Shown here one piece after another: positions 37,533-46,759 of a DNA stretch of 64,000 nucleotides. The notes beneath the pieces were generated by a model that worked only from the letters and a program-made list of their open reading frames with translations, had not been told where the DNA came from and searched no databases. The DNA lies in NCBI GenBank assembly GCA_019186965.1, contig JABARV010000015.1:1-64000 (forward strand). Direction: 5' to 3'. The DNA is from Turneriella sp. (GTDB lineage Bacteria; Spirochaetota; Leptospiria; Turneriellales; Turneriellaceae). The position numbers and the translations under genes were made by a program. Position 1 is the stretch's first letter. Every line of letters begins with the position of its first letter.

Positions 37533-40292
37533 ATGGAGAATCCTTTTAACCAAAATCATCTCTGCCTAATTTTAAGCGCAGATGGGGTGTGGGAAGACAA
37601 AACTACAACCATCGCACAATATAGCATTGATAAGTCCAAGAGACTGGTTACGATATGCTACAAAAACTCTAATCTGCGTAGATATCAGTACAAGCAAGAG
37701 CGTGTACAAATTTTAATTGCAGAGAAGATCTTAGATGTGTCCGAAACGGAACTGCGAGTTGATGGCCAACTGCTATCCCGTCTTGAATCCGTAGTTAAAT
37801 TCAAAGGGTATTACGTTGTCGTATCTCGGGGTGCCCGAAAGGTTTATCCAGAGTCTGCGGTGGTAGTCGAGAAAAATATTGCCGCTATTCCGGCCTACGC
37901 CTCTGCTTTGGATTATTTTCGTGAAATAGCTAATCTAATCAGCATTAAGACCGAGGATGATCAGGCGTTGCTAACCAAGCAATATCAGCATCTTTCAAGA
38001 GTATCTGGTGCCAGCGTACTGGGGGCATACTTACGACCTGATTCTCCATTGGAGAGTTTAGCAGAGCCCAAAGCTTTGATATTTCCTTTTGGCACTAATG
38101 CAAGTCAAAAAGCAGCGGTCCGAAAAGTGTTTGGGTCGCAAGTTACCATCATTCAAGGGCCTCCGGGAACCGGTAAAACGCAGACGATCTTAAATATTAT
38201 AGCTAATGCGGTTCGATTTGGACAAAGTGTTGCTATCGTCTCGAATAACAATGCAGCGACTCAAAACGTCGCTGAGAAGCTTGGAAGACATGATATAGGC
38301 TTTTTCCTTGCAACCTTAGGCAAGCGCGCAAACAAAGAAGAGTTCATTCAATCGCAGCACGGTTATCCAGAATGGTTGGCTGGCGTCAAAAAGGACGAGA
38401 AGACTCTATTAAAACTTGAAACCAGGATTGCAGAATTAAGCAAGACTTTTGATGATTTGATTCAGGCGAATAATGACCGGGCAATCCTGCTCGGCAAAAT
38501 CCATCGAATCCAAACTGAAGCCGAGTTGCAGCGCAAATTGATCTCTGGAGAGCGCATTTCGGATTTCTCCTCTAAAATGAGGCGTTACAATTCCAATCAA
38601 GTGCTGGCCCTATTGGTTGAATGTGAGGAAAATGGGGCAGAGACCCGAACAGGTTTTCTGCGGTCAATGTACGAAACACTGCGTTATGGATTTTTTAAGC
38701 GCAAGTTAAGGCGCGAATTGCTCTCTCTGGGACCATTAATTTTACGCAGCCTGTATTACGAGAAGTATCTGGATGAGCTGGGAGCGGAGCTTCGTGGCCT
38801 CGAGCGCATTCTCTCCAGAAACGATTTTGAGGCTGTCCAAAAGGCCTTGAAAGAGACCTCGATGGATCTATTTCGCGCACTGCTTGCAGCAAGATTTTCG
38901 GGGAAGGTCAGGCCAACATTCGGTGAAAGCGATTTGTGGAAGAAATACGAGGAAATCCTGAAGGAGTACCCGGTGGTTATGAGCACCACCCATTCACTGA
39001 AGACTTCTCTGTCCCCTGAATGCCTATATGATCTGGTAATTATCGATGAGGCATCTCAGGTTGATGTCGCTACCGGTGCGCTGGTGCTTTCGTGTGCGAA
39101 ACGAGCGGTTATTGTGGGCGATGATAAACAGCTACCGAATGTGATCCCTGAGGAGACGAAGGAAAAAGCTCTCGCGATTTGGCGAAAGTTCAAATTGCAG
39201 TCTAAAGCATGGAATTACGCTGAACATAGTCTGCTTTCCTCCGCCATGATCGTCTGGCCTCAAGCCCCAAACATTCTACTGCGTGAGCATTATCGGTGCC
39301 ATCCTCAAATCGCAGGTTTTTTTAATGAACAGTTTTACGCAAATCAACTGATTGTCATGACGCGTGACGGCGGGGAAGCGGACGCGATGGCATCTGTGTT
39401 TACAGTCCCTGGAAACCATGCAAGGGGGCATATCAATCAGCGGCAAATAGACGTAATCAAGCAAGAGATTCTACCAGTGCTCAGGGGTAAGGGCATTGTG
39501 GATATAGGTATTATCGCCCCATACAAAGCCCAAGTTGCAGTTTTGAGAAAACACCTTATAGACGATAACGTTGAGATAGATACGGTGCATGGGTTTCAGG
39601 GGCGGGAGAAACAGGGTATCATCTTATCCACGGTGGATAACGAGATTGGTGAATTTGTTGATAACCCCAAAATGCTGAATGTGGCCGTTTCTCGCGCACA
39701 ACGCAGCTTTACTGTCGTCTTGGCAAGAGGGCAGAACCTCTACTCAACCAACTTTGGTGACTTGGTGCGATACATAAGGCGTCACAAACAAACACTCACG
39801 TATTCTCAGATCCGGTCTGTATTCGACCTATTGTACTCATCTCATGCAGACGTCAGACAAAGATTCTTGAAGGCTCGCGGACGTACTTCGATCTGGGATT
39901 CGGAGAGTTTGGCAGAAACGATTATTCAGGATATTTTGCAGAGTTCAGAATTTAGAAGAATGCGCTTAGCCTGTATGCGACATGTTCCATTGGTATGGCT
40001 TGGATTGGACGAGACTAGTTTTACCGAGCGTGAGCTCGAATTCGTAAAGAATCCTTGGGCGCATGTCGATATGCTTATTTTTGACTCGGTGGAAAAATCA
40101 CCTTTGATTGCGATAGAGATTGATGGTTGGGCGTTTCATCGCCCTGGATCGCTTCAGTCAATTCGTGATGAGATAAAAAATAATATTTTTGGCAAGTCAG
40201 GTGTTCCACTTATTAGGTTATCGACTACGGGTAGCGGAGAAGCCTCTATTATCGCTGCCGCATTGCGGGATGTCCTTATTTCTCGTGCATAA
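37533..40292 (+). CDS. SF1 helicase with C-terminal nuclease-like domain
   Basis: A 919-residue Upf1-like superfamily-1 helicase. An N-terminal region of unknown type (1-180) precedes Walker A GPPGTGKT (209-216), an inserted helical region (about 280-460), Walker B VIIDEASQ (D505-E506), GDDKQLPNV, LREHYRCHP, TVHGFQGREKQGIILS and NVAVSRAQRSF. The last 80 residues look like a Vsr/DUF2726-type PD-(D/E)XK fold: HVDMLIFD, then IAIEIDGWAFH with E862 and D864, then a Lys-Ser-Gly-V-P-L-I-R-L strand. Such helicase-nuclease fusions occur in defence islands. It stands alone, with different codon use from its neighbours by eye. Confidence 0.85.
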   Translation: MENPFNQNHLCLILSADGVWEDKTTTIAQYSIDKSKRLVTICYKNSNLRRYQYKQERVQILIAEKILDVSETELRVDGQLLSRLESVVKFKGYYVVVSRGARKVYPESAVVVEKNIAAIPAYASALDYFREIANLISIKTEDDQALLTKQYQHLSRVSGASVLGAYLRPDSPLESLAEPKALIFPFGTNASQKAAVRKVFGSQVTIIQGPPGTGKTQTILNIIANAVRFGQSVAIVSNNNAATQNVAEKLGRHDIGFFLATLGKRANKEEFIQSQHGYPEWLAGVKKDEKTLLKLETRIAELSKTFDDLIQANNDRAILLGKIHRIQTEAELQRKLISGERISDFSSKMRRYNSNQVLALLVECEENGAETRTGFLRSMYETLRYGFFKRKLRRELLSLGPLILRSLYYEKYLDELGAELRGLERILSRNDFEAVQKALKETSMDLFRALLAARFSGKVRPTFGESDLWKKYEEILKEYPVVMSTTHSLKTSLSPECLYDLVIIDEASQVDVATGALVLSCAKRAVIVGDDKQLPNVIPEETKEKALAIWRKFKLQSKAWNYAEHSLLSSAMIVWPQAPNILLREHYRCHPQIAGFFNEQFYANQLIVMTRDGGEADAMASVFTVPGNHARGHINQRQIDVIKQEILPVLRGKGIVDIGIIAPYKAQVAVLRKHLIDDNVEIDTVHGFQGREKQGIILSTVDNEIGEFVDNPKMLNVAVSRAQRSFTVVLARGQNLYSTNFGDLVRYIRRHKQTLTYSQIRSVFDLLYSSHADVRQRFLKARGRTSIWDSESLAETIIQDILQSSEFRRMRLACMRHVPLVWLGLDETSFTERELEFVKNPWAHVDMLIFDSVEKSPLIAIEIDGWAFHRPGSLQSIRDEIKNNIFGKSGVPLIRLSTTGSGEASIIAAALRDVLISRA

Positions 40293-40362
40293 AATCAAGA
40301 TTGAGCGAGATTAAGCTTCCATCGAATGTCCACTATATAAATGCGGCACCGTAGTTACAAGA

Positions 40363-40512
40363 TTATTTATATTTCTTCATCAGTTGAATCGCGTCTTTCA
40401 TATTTTCTTTAACTTCTTCAATTGTTTCACCCTGTGTCATAGCTCCGGGAATTTCTTCACAAAAGCCCACATAGTATTTCTCGCCGCGATAAATTTGTAA
40501 ATTATATTCCAT
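40363..40512 (-). CDS. Orphan HicB-like antitoxin-type protein
   Basis: A 49-residue protein from the ATG at 40512 (MEYNLQIYRGEKYYVGFCEEIPGAMTQGETIEEVKENMKDAIQLM). This is the UPF0150/HicB fold, a partial RNase-H-like domain that normally binds and blocks the HicA toxin. The DNA-binding C-terminus of longer HicB proteins is missing, as in many short members. No HicA-like frame lies within 200 bases on either side, so it appears to be an orphan. Confidence 0.75.
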   Translation of the reverse strand: MEYNLQIYRGEKYYVGFCEEIPGAMTQGETIEEVKENMKDAIQLMKKYK

Positions 40513-40744
40513 ACAACACCTTAGTAGTAATAATCCGTAAGTCAAGTATTTTTGAAATAAGCCCCCGCGCCCAACGGAAATGCATTTGGTAAGGCTTCGA
40601 GAGTATATACTTTGTTGAACGGCCTCCCGTAAAGAAGACGGGTGCTATATTGCGAGGATGTTGGTGGCGGTGTGGCGTGGGGTGTAAAAGGCTTGCCGTG
40701 CTGTGGATGACTGTGGCGCGTGGGCGCCAAATAAAGAGGTAAAC

Positions 40745-40891
40745 ATGATAGGCAAAAAAGCATACAACATAGCGAGCGGGTACACTTTCGGCTTTGCGCC
40801 GTACATCCCCGCATTGACTGGTTTATTTTCGGGTTTAGTCTCAGCGGTCATCTTTATCAATTTTGCGGCATTATTAAAGAATAAAAAATGA
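40745..40891 (+). CDS. 48-residue hydrophobic peptide with strong ribosome site
   Basis: The ATG at 40745 follows AAAGAGGTAAAC, the best Shine-Dalgarno in this patch. The peptide starts MIGKKAYNIASGYTFGF, has one membrane helix (about 20-42, PALTGLFSGLVSAVIFINFAALL) and ends LLKNKK. The helix with short basic ends is like type I toxins or small membrane regulators, but I recognise no family. Upstream lies a hairpin, CCCGT (40626-40630) with ACGGG (40638-40642), in what would be the 5' leader. Confidence 0.5.
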   Translation: MIGKKAYNIASGYTFGFAPYIPALTGLFSGLVSAVIFINFAALLKNKK

Positions 40892-41014
40892 AAAAACTAA
40901 TAATCGCGTGCAACGGGTGCCGCTGCGCACCGCCTCTGATTTCTGGAAGTAGTCACGCGGCTTTTGCCATCCACATTTGCAAATTGTCGTTATCTTGAGC
41001 CCCTGCATAAATTT

Positions 41015-41233
41015 TTAGCTCGCCGCAACTTTCTCCCGTGGCTGAATGTACTGGAATGAATCGACATCGACATGCTTACTGGCATTGCCCATAAATTCTA
41101 TGCCGACTATTTCACCGCCGTCGCCGTGCATCAAAAATACACCGTCGCGAATTTCTGAATTTCCTTCGCTTGCAGGTGCGTCCTTGAATGAAATCATCAT
41201 CGAATCAGTCTCGGGGGTATAATACACTTTCAT
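41015..41233 (-). CDS. DUF2283 protein
   Basis: A 72-residue protein starting MKVYYTPETDSMMISFKD, then GVFLMHGDGGEIVGIEFMGNASKHV: the DUF2283 pattern (Y-x-x-x-x-D-x-L/M-x-I-x-F and G-x-I-V-G-I-E-I-x-x-A-S). Such genes usually sit next to a DUF4258 gene, as here (two-base gap to the upstream gene), in a pair with toxin-antitoxin features in which DUF2283 is the proposed antitoxin. Function is unproven. Confidence 0.82.
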   Translation of the reverse strand: MKVYYTPETDSMMISFKDAPASEGNSEIRDGVFLMHGDGGEIVGIEFMGNASKHVDVDSFQYIQPREKVAAS

Positions 41234-41235
41234 TT

Positions 41236-41484
41236 CTATGCTCCTTTGTGGTTCTTGTCGTAGTTTCTGTCGTAGAATGCGTTTTCCAGCGTCTCGCCGT
41301 CGGCAAGTAGGATGACGCGCATGACCTTACCGTTTTCCGCGCGGCAGTACACCTGACGAAAATCATTTTCCTGAAGGCGCTCTTCGAGGCGGTTTTCAAG
41401 TGCCGCTTCAACCATAGCCTGAGTAATTTCAGGATGTTTCAGCGGGCGAACCTTGTCAAAGTAGAGCGTCGTCTTCACGTCCAT
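41236..41484 (-). CDS. DUF4258-like protein, probable partner of DUF2283
   Basis: An 82-residue protein with TLYFDKVRPLKHPEIT (start), RLEERLQENDFRQVYCRAENGKVMRVILLADGETLENAFYD, resembling DUF4258/RelE-like small proteins that contain an RxH/R-rich sheet. It precedes DUF2283 in the same direction, two bases apart. The pairing is the main evidence for a toxin-antitoxin-like role; by sequence alone the assignment is weak. Confidence 0.65.
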   Translation of the reverse strand: MDVKTTLYFDKVRPLKHPEITQAMVEAALENRLEERLQENDFRQVYCRAENGKVMRVILLADGETLENAFYDRNYDKNHKGA

Positions 41485-41551
41485 AACTTACAAAACCCGT
41501 CTCATGGTGTCTACCGAACTCGACAAACTTTGCCCGTCGTCAAGCGAGTGC

Positions 41552-42304
41552 TTATAATAATTTACCCTCTCCTTCATCTACCAAAGCCGAGACAGGAATC
41601 CGCTTCTCTACACACGGGAGACCAATCCCCACGGGGGAGTACTCAACCAGATGGACATCTTCCCTTACGCGTTCCACAAAACGGCGGATATTTTCACGCG
41701 CCGCCAAAAATTCAAACGACGTGCGCACTGCAATGCCTTGTTTTACAAGAACTTGGCTTGTTTTCTTAAAAACCATTTCAAGCTGCCATAACTCGTACGT
41801 AAAAAGGCGTGAGGTTAGCGGTGCGTGCGGTATAATAAACCGCGTATAGACGCGTTGGTCGAGGTACGAAAAATCTGCCCCCATAAGGTGGATTTCTCCT
41901 TGCGGCAAAATACGTTGTAGTGCGTACGATAGCATTACTCCCAAAACTGTGCCGGGGGAATAGAGCGCAGGCAAATTACCATTTTCGCCTTGGAGGCAAA
42001 AATATTCGATATTAGTCGGATTTATTCCGGTAAGGTTGCGCCGCGTACTACTGTTATATGCAAATACCTTGGTGTTTTTTTTTGCAGCATTTGGGAGGCG
42101 CACTAAGTATAAATGGCGGCGCATTTCAACAGTAAAAATTTTTATTTCTGCAAGAGGAAAGTATTTAGAAAATGCTGCGCTTACAGAATCAGAAACCAAA
42201 AAAATTGCACCGCGTTTAATCAGGCTATTAATTTCATTTTTGCATAAATCGAGAGAAGGCCCTGCGCCAACAATGGCAAAAAGGCTTGTTTTAGTTTCGG
42301 CCAT
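41552..42304 (-). CDS. DUF115-family protein (MAF/glycosyltransferase-like)
   Basis: A 250-residue protein with AIVGAGPSLDLCKNEI (residues about 10-25), a later VSDSVSAAF and HLMGADFSYLDQRVYTRF. This matches DUF115, whose members include motility accessory factors that move nonulosonic sugars onto flagellins and archaeal 6-hydroxymethylpterin enzymes; spirochaetes carry several. The exact substrate cannot be told. The gene start overlaps the end of dabB by 14 bases, so it is translated from the dabAB message. Confidence 0.75.
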   Translation of the reverse strand: MAETKTSLFAIVGAGPSLDLCKNEINSLIKRGAIFLVSDSVSAAFSKYFPLAEIKIFTVEMRRHLYLVRLPNAAKKNTKVFAYNSSTRRNLTGINPTNIEYFCLQGENGNLPALYSPGTVLGVMLSYALQRILPQGEIHLMGADFSYLDQRVYTRFIIPHAPLTSRLFTYELWQLEMVFKKTSQVLVKQGIAVRTSFEFLAARENIRRFVERVREDVHLVEYSPVGIGLPCVEKRIPVSALVDEGEGKLL

Positions 42305-44111
42305 ACGCGAGTTTTACGTACATACGCATTAACGTTACACCGTTTAGAATAAAAGTTCCAGCGACAATAAATGTTTCAAAGACAAATTTTCCTGCGCCGT
42401 AGTGGAGGAGTAAATCTTCGCCTAAAAATGTTGGTGTGAGAGTAAAACCGCTTAGGGATAAAATTCCCACCAACATCAAAAAAATTAGGGATGGATATTT
42501 TTCTGTGAGGCCCTGGTAGCTTAGTTTTAATTCTTCTGAAGGTAAAAGGTACAGCGCAACACGCGTTAATAGGTATCCACTTGCTATTCCTAAGAAGAAA
42601 AGGATTGTGTAGCGAAAACTTTCGGGGGCAAGAAAAAGCGTCGAGAGTCCTGTCAAAAGAGACGATAGGGCTGCGTTGTTAAGAAGCCTTGTCGGAGTTT
42701 TGTTTTCTCCAAAGGCCGCAAGTGCAAGGTAAACGGCGAGAAGCCCAAAAGTAACGCGGATTATCGTCGCAGCAAGGCTTGTGGGAAATTGATTTTCTAA
42801 AATGACAATCGTTAAAAGGAGTACTAAAACTAAAATGCTAAATTGGTATGAAACGACGCGGCTAGCAAAGCGTGCAAAGGCTTTGAGTGCTTTTAGAAGA
42901 AGGTTTACTATGTATTCGCCGTAGCATTCGGAAAAAGCGATTGCGTATAAAATACGGCTAAACTTTTTTCCTGTAAAACGTGTTATAAAACCTGTAACTC
43001 CGCCGCTTAAAGACATCCCTTCATTTTGCATACGCAAAAAAATAACGAGCACCGAAGGTGACGCCAAAAGTTGGTAACAGCGTAGTATCGCATTCCCCAT
43101 AAAGTGAAAAAGTGCTACGTCACGCAGACCAAATGCAAGTTCGACAAACATTACACCGACTTGAGCAACAGATGCGTAGCCAATTTGTCCTTTGATGTTA
43201 GACTGTGCTTTTGCCGACAAAGATGCTGTTACGAGGGTTATGCCACCGAAAATTCCTGTTGCAATTTGGATTGCAGGTATTGCGTGCCATAGTGGGTACA
43301 TGCGGATAAGCAAAAACACGCCAGCGTGTATAGACAGGGCGCCGTAAAAAATTGCACTCGAAGGCGTTGGACCTTTCATTGCACGGGGAACCCAGAAAGT
43401 GAAAGGATACTGTGCCGATTTTCCTATCGCTGCAAAAAGAACCAAAAAGCCGATGATGGTAAACGCCAAAGATTCTTGCGTAAGGTGGGCGATTTGGGTG
43501 TTGCTTTGGCTCATACTAAAGAATGAAAATTCGCCACCTAATTCGTGGAAAAGCCATGCACCGATAAAAAGTCCTACATCGCAAAAACGATAAATTGTAA
43601 ATACGCGTAGCGCATGGCGACCTGAACCTTTTCGGCTTTGGTAGAAGCCAATAAGAAGAAAGGACGAAAGCCCCACCATTTCCCACCCCGCGTAGAGCAT
43701 CTCGATATTATTTGCAAGGGCAACCAGTGAAATTCCTGAACGAAAAAGTAGTAAAGAGACAAAAAAACGGCGATACCCTATTTCTCGGTGCATGTACCGC
43801 CTTGAAAACATGAATACAATTCCCGACAAAAGTGCAATAAGTGTTTGGAATGAAACCGAATAGCGGTCGACTAAAAACTGTAGTTTAAATGAATACTCGC
43901 CAGCCTGCGAAAAAGTCCAGAGGGTGAACTCGGCATTCTGGAAACCAGTTAAAATGTAGAGGCACAAAAAAATAATGGTAAGGATGGTATTAATTACATT
44001 AAAAATCTGCAAAAGAATAGAGAGGATACGCTCATTTTTTATTGGGATCAAAAAAAGGAAAAGCGATAGAAAGAGCGGTGAAAAAACGAGGAGCGTTAGA
44101 ATAACTATCAC
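42291..44111 (-). CDS. dabB: Inorganic-carbon transporter subunit DabB (NuoL-like)
   Basis: A 606-residue polytopic protein of the proton-conducting NADH dehydrogenase/Mrp-like family, with about 14-16 helices. Family regions: LVDRYSVSFQTLIALLSGIV, the helix with AGWEMVGLSSFLLIGFY, the discontinuous helix FTFWVPRAMKGPTPSSAIFYGALSIHAGVF and GQIGYASVAQVGVMFVE. Together with DabA it forms an energy-coupled pump that turns CO2 into bicarbonate. The GTG start overlaps the dabA stop (GTGA). Confidence 0.9.
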   Translation of the reverse strand: MIVILTLLVFSPLFLSLFLFLIPIKNERILSILLQIFNVINTILTIIFLCLYILTGFQNAEFTLWTFSQAGEYSFKLQFLVDRYSVSFQTLIALLSGIVFMFSRRYMHREIGYRRFFVSLLLFRSGISLVALANNIEMLYAGWEMVGLSSFLLIGFYQSRKGSGRHALRVFTIYRFCDVGLFIGAWLFHELGGEFSFFSMSQSNTQIAHLTQESLAFTIIGFLVLFAAIGKSAQYPFTFWVPRAMKGPTPSSAIFYGALSIHAGVFLLIRMYPLWHAIPAIQIATGIFGGITLVTASLSAKAQSNIKGQIGYASVAQVGVMFVELAFGLRDVALFHFMGNAILRCYQLLASPSVLVIFLRMQNEGMSLSGGVTGFITRFTGKKFSRILYAIAFSECYGEYIVNLLLKALKAFARFASRVVSYQFSILVLVLLLTIVILENQFPTSLAATIIRVTFGLLAVYLALAAFGENKTPTRLLNNAALSSLLTGLSTLFLAPESFRYTILFFLGIASGYLLTRVALYLLPSEELKLSYQGLTEKYPSLIFLMLVGILSLSGFTLTPTFLGEDLLLHYGAGKFVFETFIVAGTFILNGVTLMRMYVKLAYGRN

Positions 44112-46648
44112 GTAAGCGCCTTCTGTGAGGAGTTTTTTAGGCTTTGACGGCGGTGTATTCTAGCAGGGAAAATGTTTTCGCGTGTGCCTTTAGTAATTTG
44201 TTCGGAGGAGGTAAAAACTGGAATTTCTGTAGATGGCAAATCGAATGGAATAAATTTTCCTTTATGGAAAATTTTGAACGTGTTTTTTTGTGCATCGTAA
44301 AGAGACAGGAAAACCCATTCAAGCTCAACCCACGATTTTATAGCACGATTTTTTTCTAAGATTTTTGTTACCAAAGCTTCTTTTTGTTCCACGACAACCA
44401 TCATACGCAGAGGATCGTGTATCTCGGTCATTTGTGTGGGAAGTCCTGTGCGTAAATCTCCTTCGGAGCCAATTGCGACGCCTAAAAGTGAAATAATATT
44501 TTGCGGTAGTTTAGAACCCGCTCCATAAATTTCACTATCCAAACGTGAGAACAAATATTCTAGGTTAATCCCTGCGCATATTGGCAGCGCCGCTGAAAGA
44601 ATTTTTTCAAGAATACGGCCATCTTTATCTTGGAATGGGTTGTACGAGTTTAGAAAAAGGCGCCTATCGGCAAAAAGATTTTCTGTAACAAGCCTGCGTG
44701 CAATAACCAAAAACGAATTGTTTGCGTGGTTGTATTCGTGGCGTGGTTCAAAAAGCATATCGGTACGTTGCTTTACTTCTTTATGTGCGTTTTGGGGCGC
44801 AATACCTAAGGGAAGCATTGCGAACCGCCTACTGCGCTCGCGTGCATTTTGTTCGAGAGCTTTCTTAAAGAGTGCTTCTACTTCACGAAGGCCCTCAAGT
44901 GTATTTTGCGGCAAGTTTTCTTTATCAAAAAATTCTACTTCGTCGCGTGCGGTATCGTGCAATGCCCCAATAAAATAGGTGTCCTGTGGAATTTTAATCT
45001 TCCTTTTTGCAAGGAGAGTGCGTACATCTAACCTGTTTGCCATAAGGGCAAAAAGACGTGCGTTCACTGCACCCGAATGTCCACTACATGCACCGCAGTT
45101 GTACGCGGCGAAATATGGATTGTTGGTGCTGCTTGAACCATGGCCTGTTACAACAACGATAGGCGCAAAAAACTCAGTTAGTCCGATTTCGGTTAAAACA
45201 GCTTCGACACGCTCTGCCATTTCTTTTACCGTGTAACCTTCGGTGGGTATAGACTGCGTTCCTGTTTCTTTTTTTTCGTAAAGAAGAATCGCATCGCCTT
45301 CGTTATTCATCATCGCGGAAGCTGTACCAAAATTTCCGCGTGGCCAAAAAACAGAAACTAAGAGGCGCCACAAAGCCACGAAAGAAAAAATATGGCTTAG
45401 GAGCCATCCCGAATAAAGATGGTTTGCATAGCGGTGCCAGAAATTCATTTCGCGTTTTTGTAAAGATTGCCCTTTTTTTCGTCTTTTTAATTTTCCACGA
45501 ATAATATAGCGTGCTTCGAGTGGCCCTGGACACTGTTTTGTCGCTTTTGTAACTTTAGGGCCTAAATAGTATGCGTCGATACCATAGTATCCAGCGACGC
45601 CAAAAGTCTCGATATGGGGAGAGAACTCTTCAAGAAGGCGCCTGAGCGAACATTCGCGGTCGTCGATACAAAAAAATGCTTGGAGCTTTGCGTCTTTTGC
45701 ACGGCTTGATCGTATTTTTTGCGAATGCGACTTATCGCGCATAGCCGCCATTATACCCGAGTAATGGCTAAGTTCCCATGCTTCGTGCCAAAGCCTAAGT
45801 AAATATTCAGCAGAACTTTCGGAAGGCGCTTCTTGTGCAAAAACTTTTGGAATAATAAAATCTTCAGGGGGTACAAGAGAGGTGTCTTCGCCGAGGTGTG
45901 CAACAAGAAGAGCTAAATAGAGAGTCGCATATTCTTTAAGAGAAACAGGCCTTTCAAAAAAGACCGCTTGTGATTTTTTTTCAAGTTGGTGGATGAGCCC
46001 TGCCCAACCCGGAAGGGCAAGCAAGACTTCGAGTAAAAAAACCTCGCGGTATTCTTCGCGTGGAATTATTTGCACTAAAAGTTTTTCAAAGAGTGCCTCT
46101 GCAGTGTTCTCCAAAATAAGGTGTCTGCTTTTAGGAAGAACTCCCGCTAAATCAGCGGTCGAAAGTTGTGCCGTAAGATTTTCCCAAAATGTTTTGGCGT
46201 CTTGCGAAAAATTTAAACTCAATACGCCTTGGTCGAGGTAGTTTGCCATCATACGTACGATGACAGGATGAATAATTTCGTCTACATGGATTCCCCGCTT
46301 TTCGGCAAGCCGTGTAAAAAAACCACGTTCTTTAAGACCTTCGCGCTTTATACTTACGTCGGAGTTATTACGAAAAAGCGCGGTACGTAGAGCATCTTTA
46401 TCGCCGCCTTCGCGCTCTAAAATTTTATCCAAAGCGAAATCGGTAATTTCTCCTTTGCGGTACAGTTTTATATATTCCGAAGCTGCAAAATACTCTTTGG
46501 TTCCGTAGAGGTCAGACGCTACACGTATAGCATCGTGGAAATGGTAGCCTCCTTTTTGGAACTCCCCCAGCGTATTGTGGTGTACAAAATTGCGTATGGG
46601 GCCTTGTGTTGGAAGGTAGCGGGCGAGCGAGTTGAAGTCTATGGGCAT
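44108..46648 (-). CDS. dabA: Inorganic-carbon transporter subunit DabA (DUF2309)
   Basis: An 846-residue protein whose ligand spacing matches the zinc site of Halothiobacillus DabA: Cys327 and Asp329 in CIDDRECS, His503 in VTGHGSSSTNN and Cys518 in NCGACSGHSG. This site resembles a beta-carbonic anhydrase. In the described system CO2 is hydrated on the cytoplasmic side and bicarbonate is trapped, powered by ion flow through DabB. Start at the ATG 46648 after LPTQGPIRNFVHHNT-type N-terminal homology. Full length. It could feed Ccr or other carboxylases with bicarbonate. Confidence 0.92.
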   Translation of the reverse strand: MPIDFNSLARYLPTQGPIRNFVHHNTLGEFQKGGYHFHDAIRVASDLYGTKEYFAASEYIKLYRKGEITDFALDKILEREGGDKDALRTALFRNNSDVSIKREGLKERGFFTRLAEKRGIHVDEIIHPVIVRMMANYLDQGVLSLNFSQDAKTFWENLTAQLSTADLAGVLPKSRHLILENTAEALFEKLLVQIIPREEYREVFLLEVLLALPGWAGLIHQLEKKSQAVFFERPVSLKEYATLYLALLVAHLGEDTSLVPPEDFIIPKVFAQEAPSESSAEYLLRLWHEAWELSHYSGIMAAMRDKSHSQKIRSSRAKDAKLQAFFCIDDRECSLRRLLEEFSPHIETFGVAGYYGIDAYYLGPKVTKATKQCPGPLEARYIIRGKLKRRKKGQSLQKREMNFWHRYANHLYSGWLLSHIFSFVALWRLLVSVFWPRGNFGTASAMMNNEGDAILLYEKKETGTQSIPTEGYTVKEMAERVEAVLTEIGLTEFFAPIVVVTGHGSSSTNNPYFAAYNCGACSGHSGAVNARLFALMANRLDVRTLLAKRKIKIPQDTYFIGALHDTARDEVEFFDKENLPQNTLEGLREVEALFKKALEQNARERSRRFAMLPLGIAPQNAHKEVKQRTDMLFEPRHEYNHANNSFLVIARRLVTENLFADRRLFLNSYNPFQDKDGRILEKILSAALPICAGINLEYLFSRLDSEIYGAGSKLPQNIISLLGVAIGSEGDLRTGLPTQMTEIHDPLRMMVVVEQKEALVTKILEKNRAIKSWVELEWVFLSLYDAQKNTFKIFHKGKFIPFDLPSTEIPVFTSSEQITKGTRENIFPARIHRRQSLKNSSQKALT

Positions 46649-46675
46649 AGTGTGTCAAAAAGAATAATTCGTTCC

Positions 46676-46699
46676 ACACCTGCAATATCAGGTGTTTTT
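46676..46699 (+). terminator. Terminator-like hairpin upstream of dabA
   Basis: ACACCTG (46676-46682) and CAGGTGT (46689-46695) pair around CAATAT and run into TTTTT on the plus strand. No plus-strand gene ends here, so it would stop antisense transcripts only. Being 28 bases upstream of dabA, it could instead be an operator (7-bp inverted repeat, 6-base spacer). Confidence 0.4.
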
Positions 46700-46759
46700 C
46701 ACACTCCGTCAAGGAAACGAAATTTTGGTAATCTTGCAACGGGTGCGTGCGCTGTGGCC

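Noticed and set aside
40293-40744. HicA toxin gene next to the HicB-like gene
   Set aside because: All frames on both strands within about 200 bases were read and none resembles HicA.
37091-41551. Integrative element at tRNA-Glu
   Set aside because: No integrase gene and no second copy of the tRNA 3' end found downstream, so only an accessory patch can be claimed.
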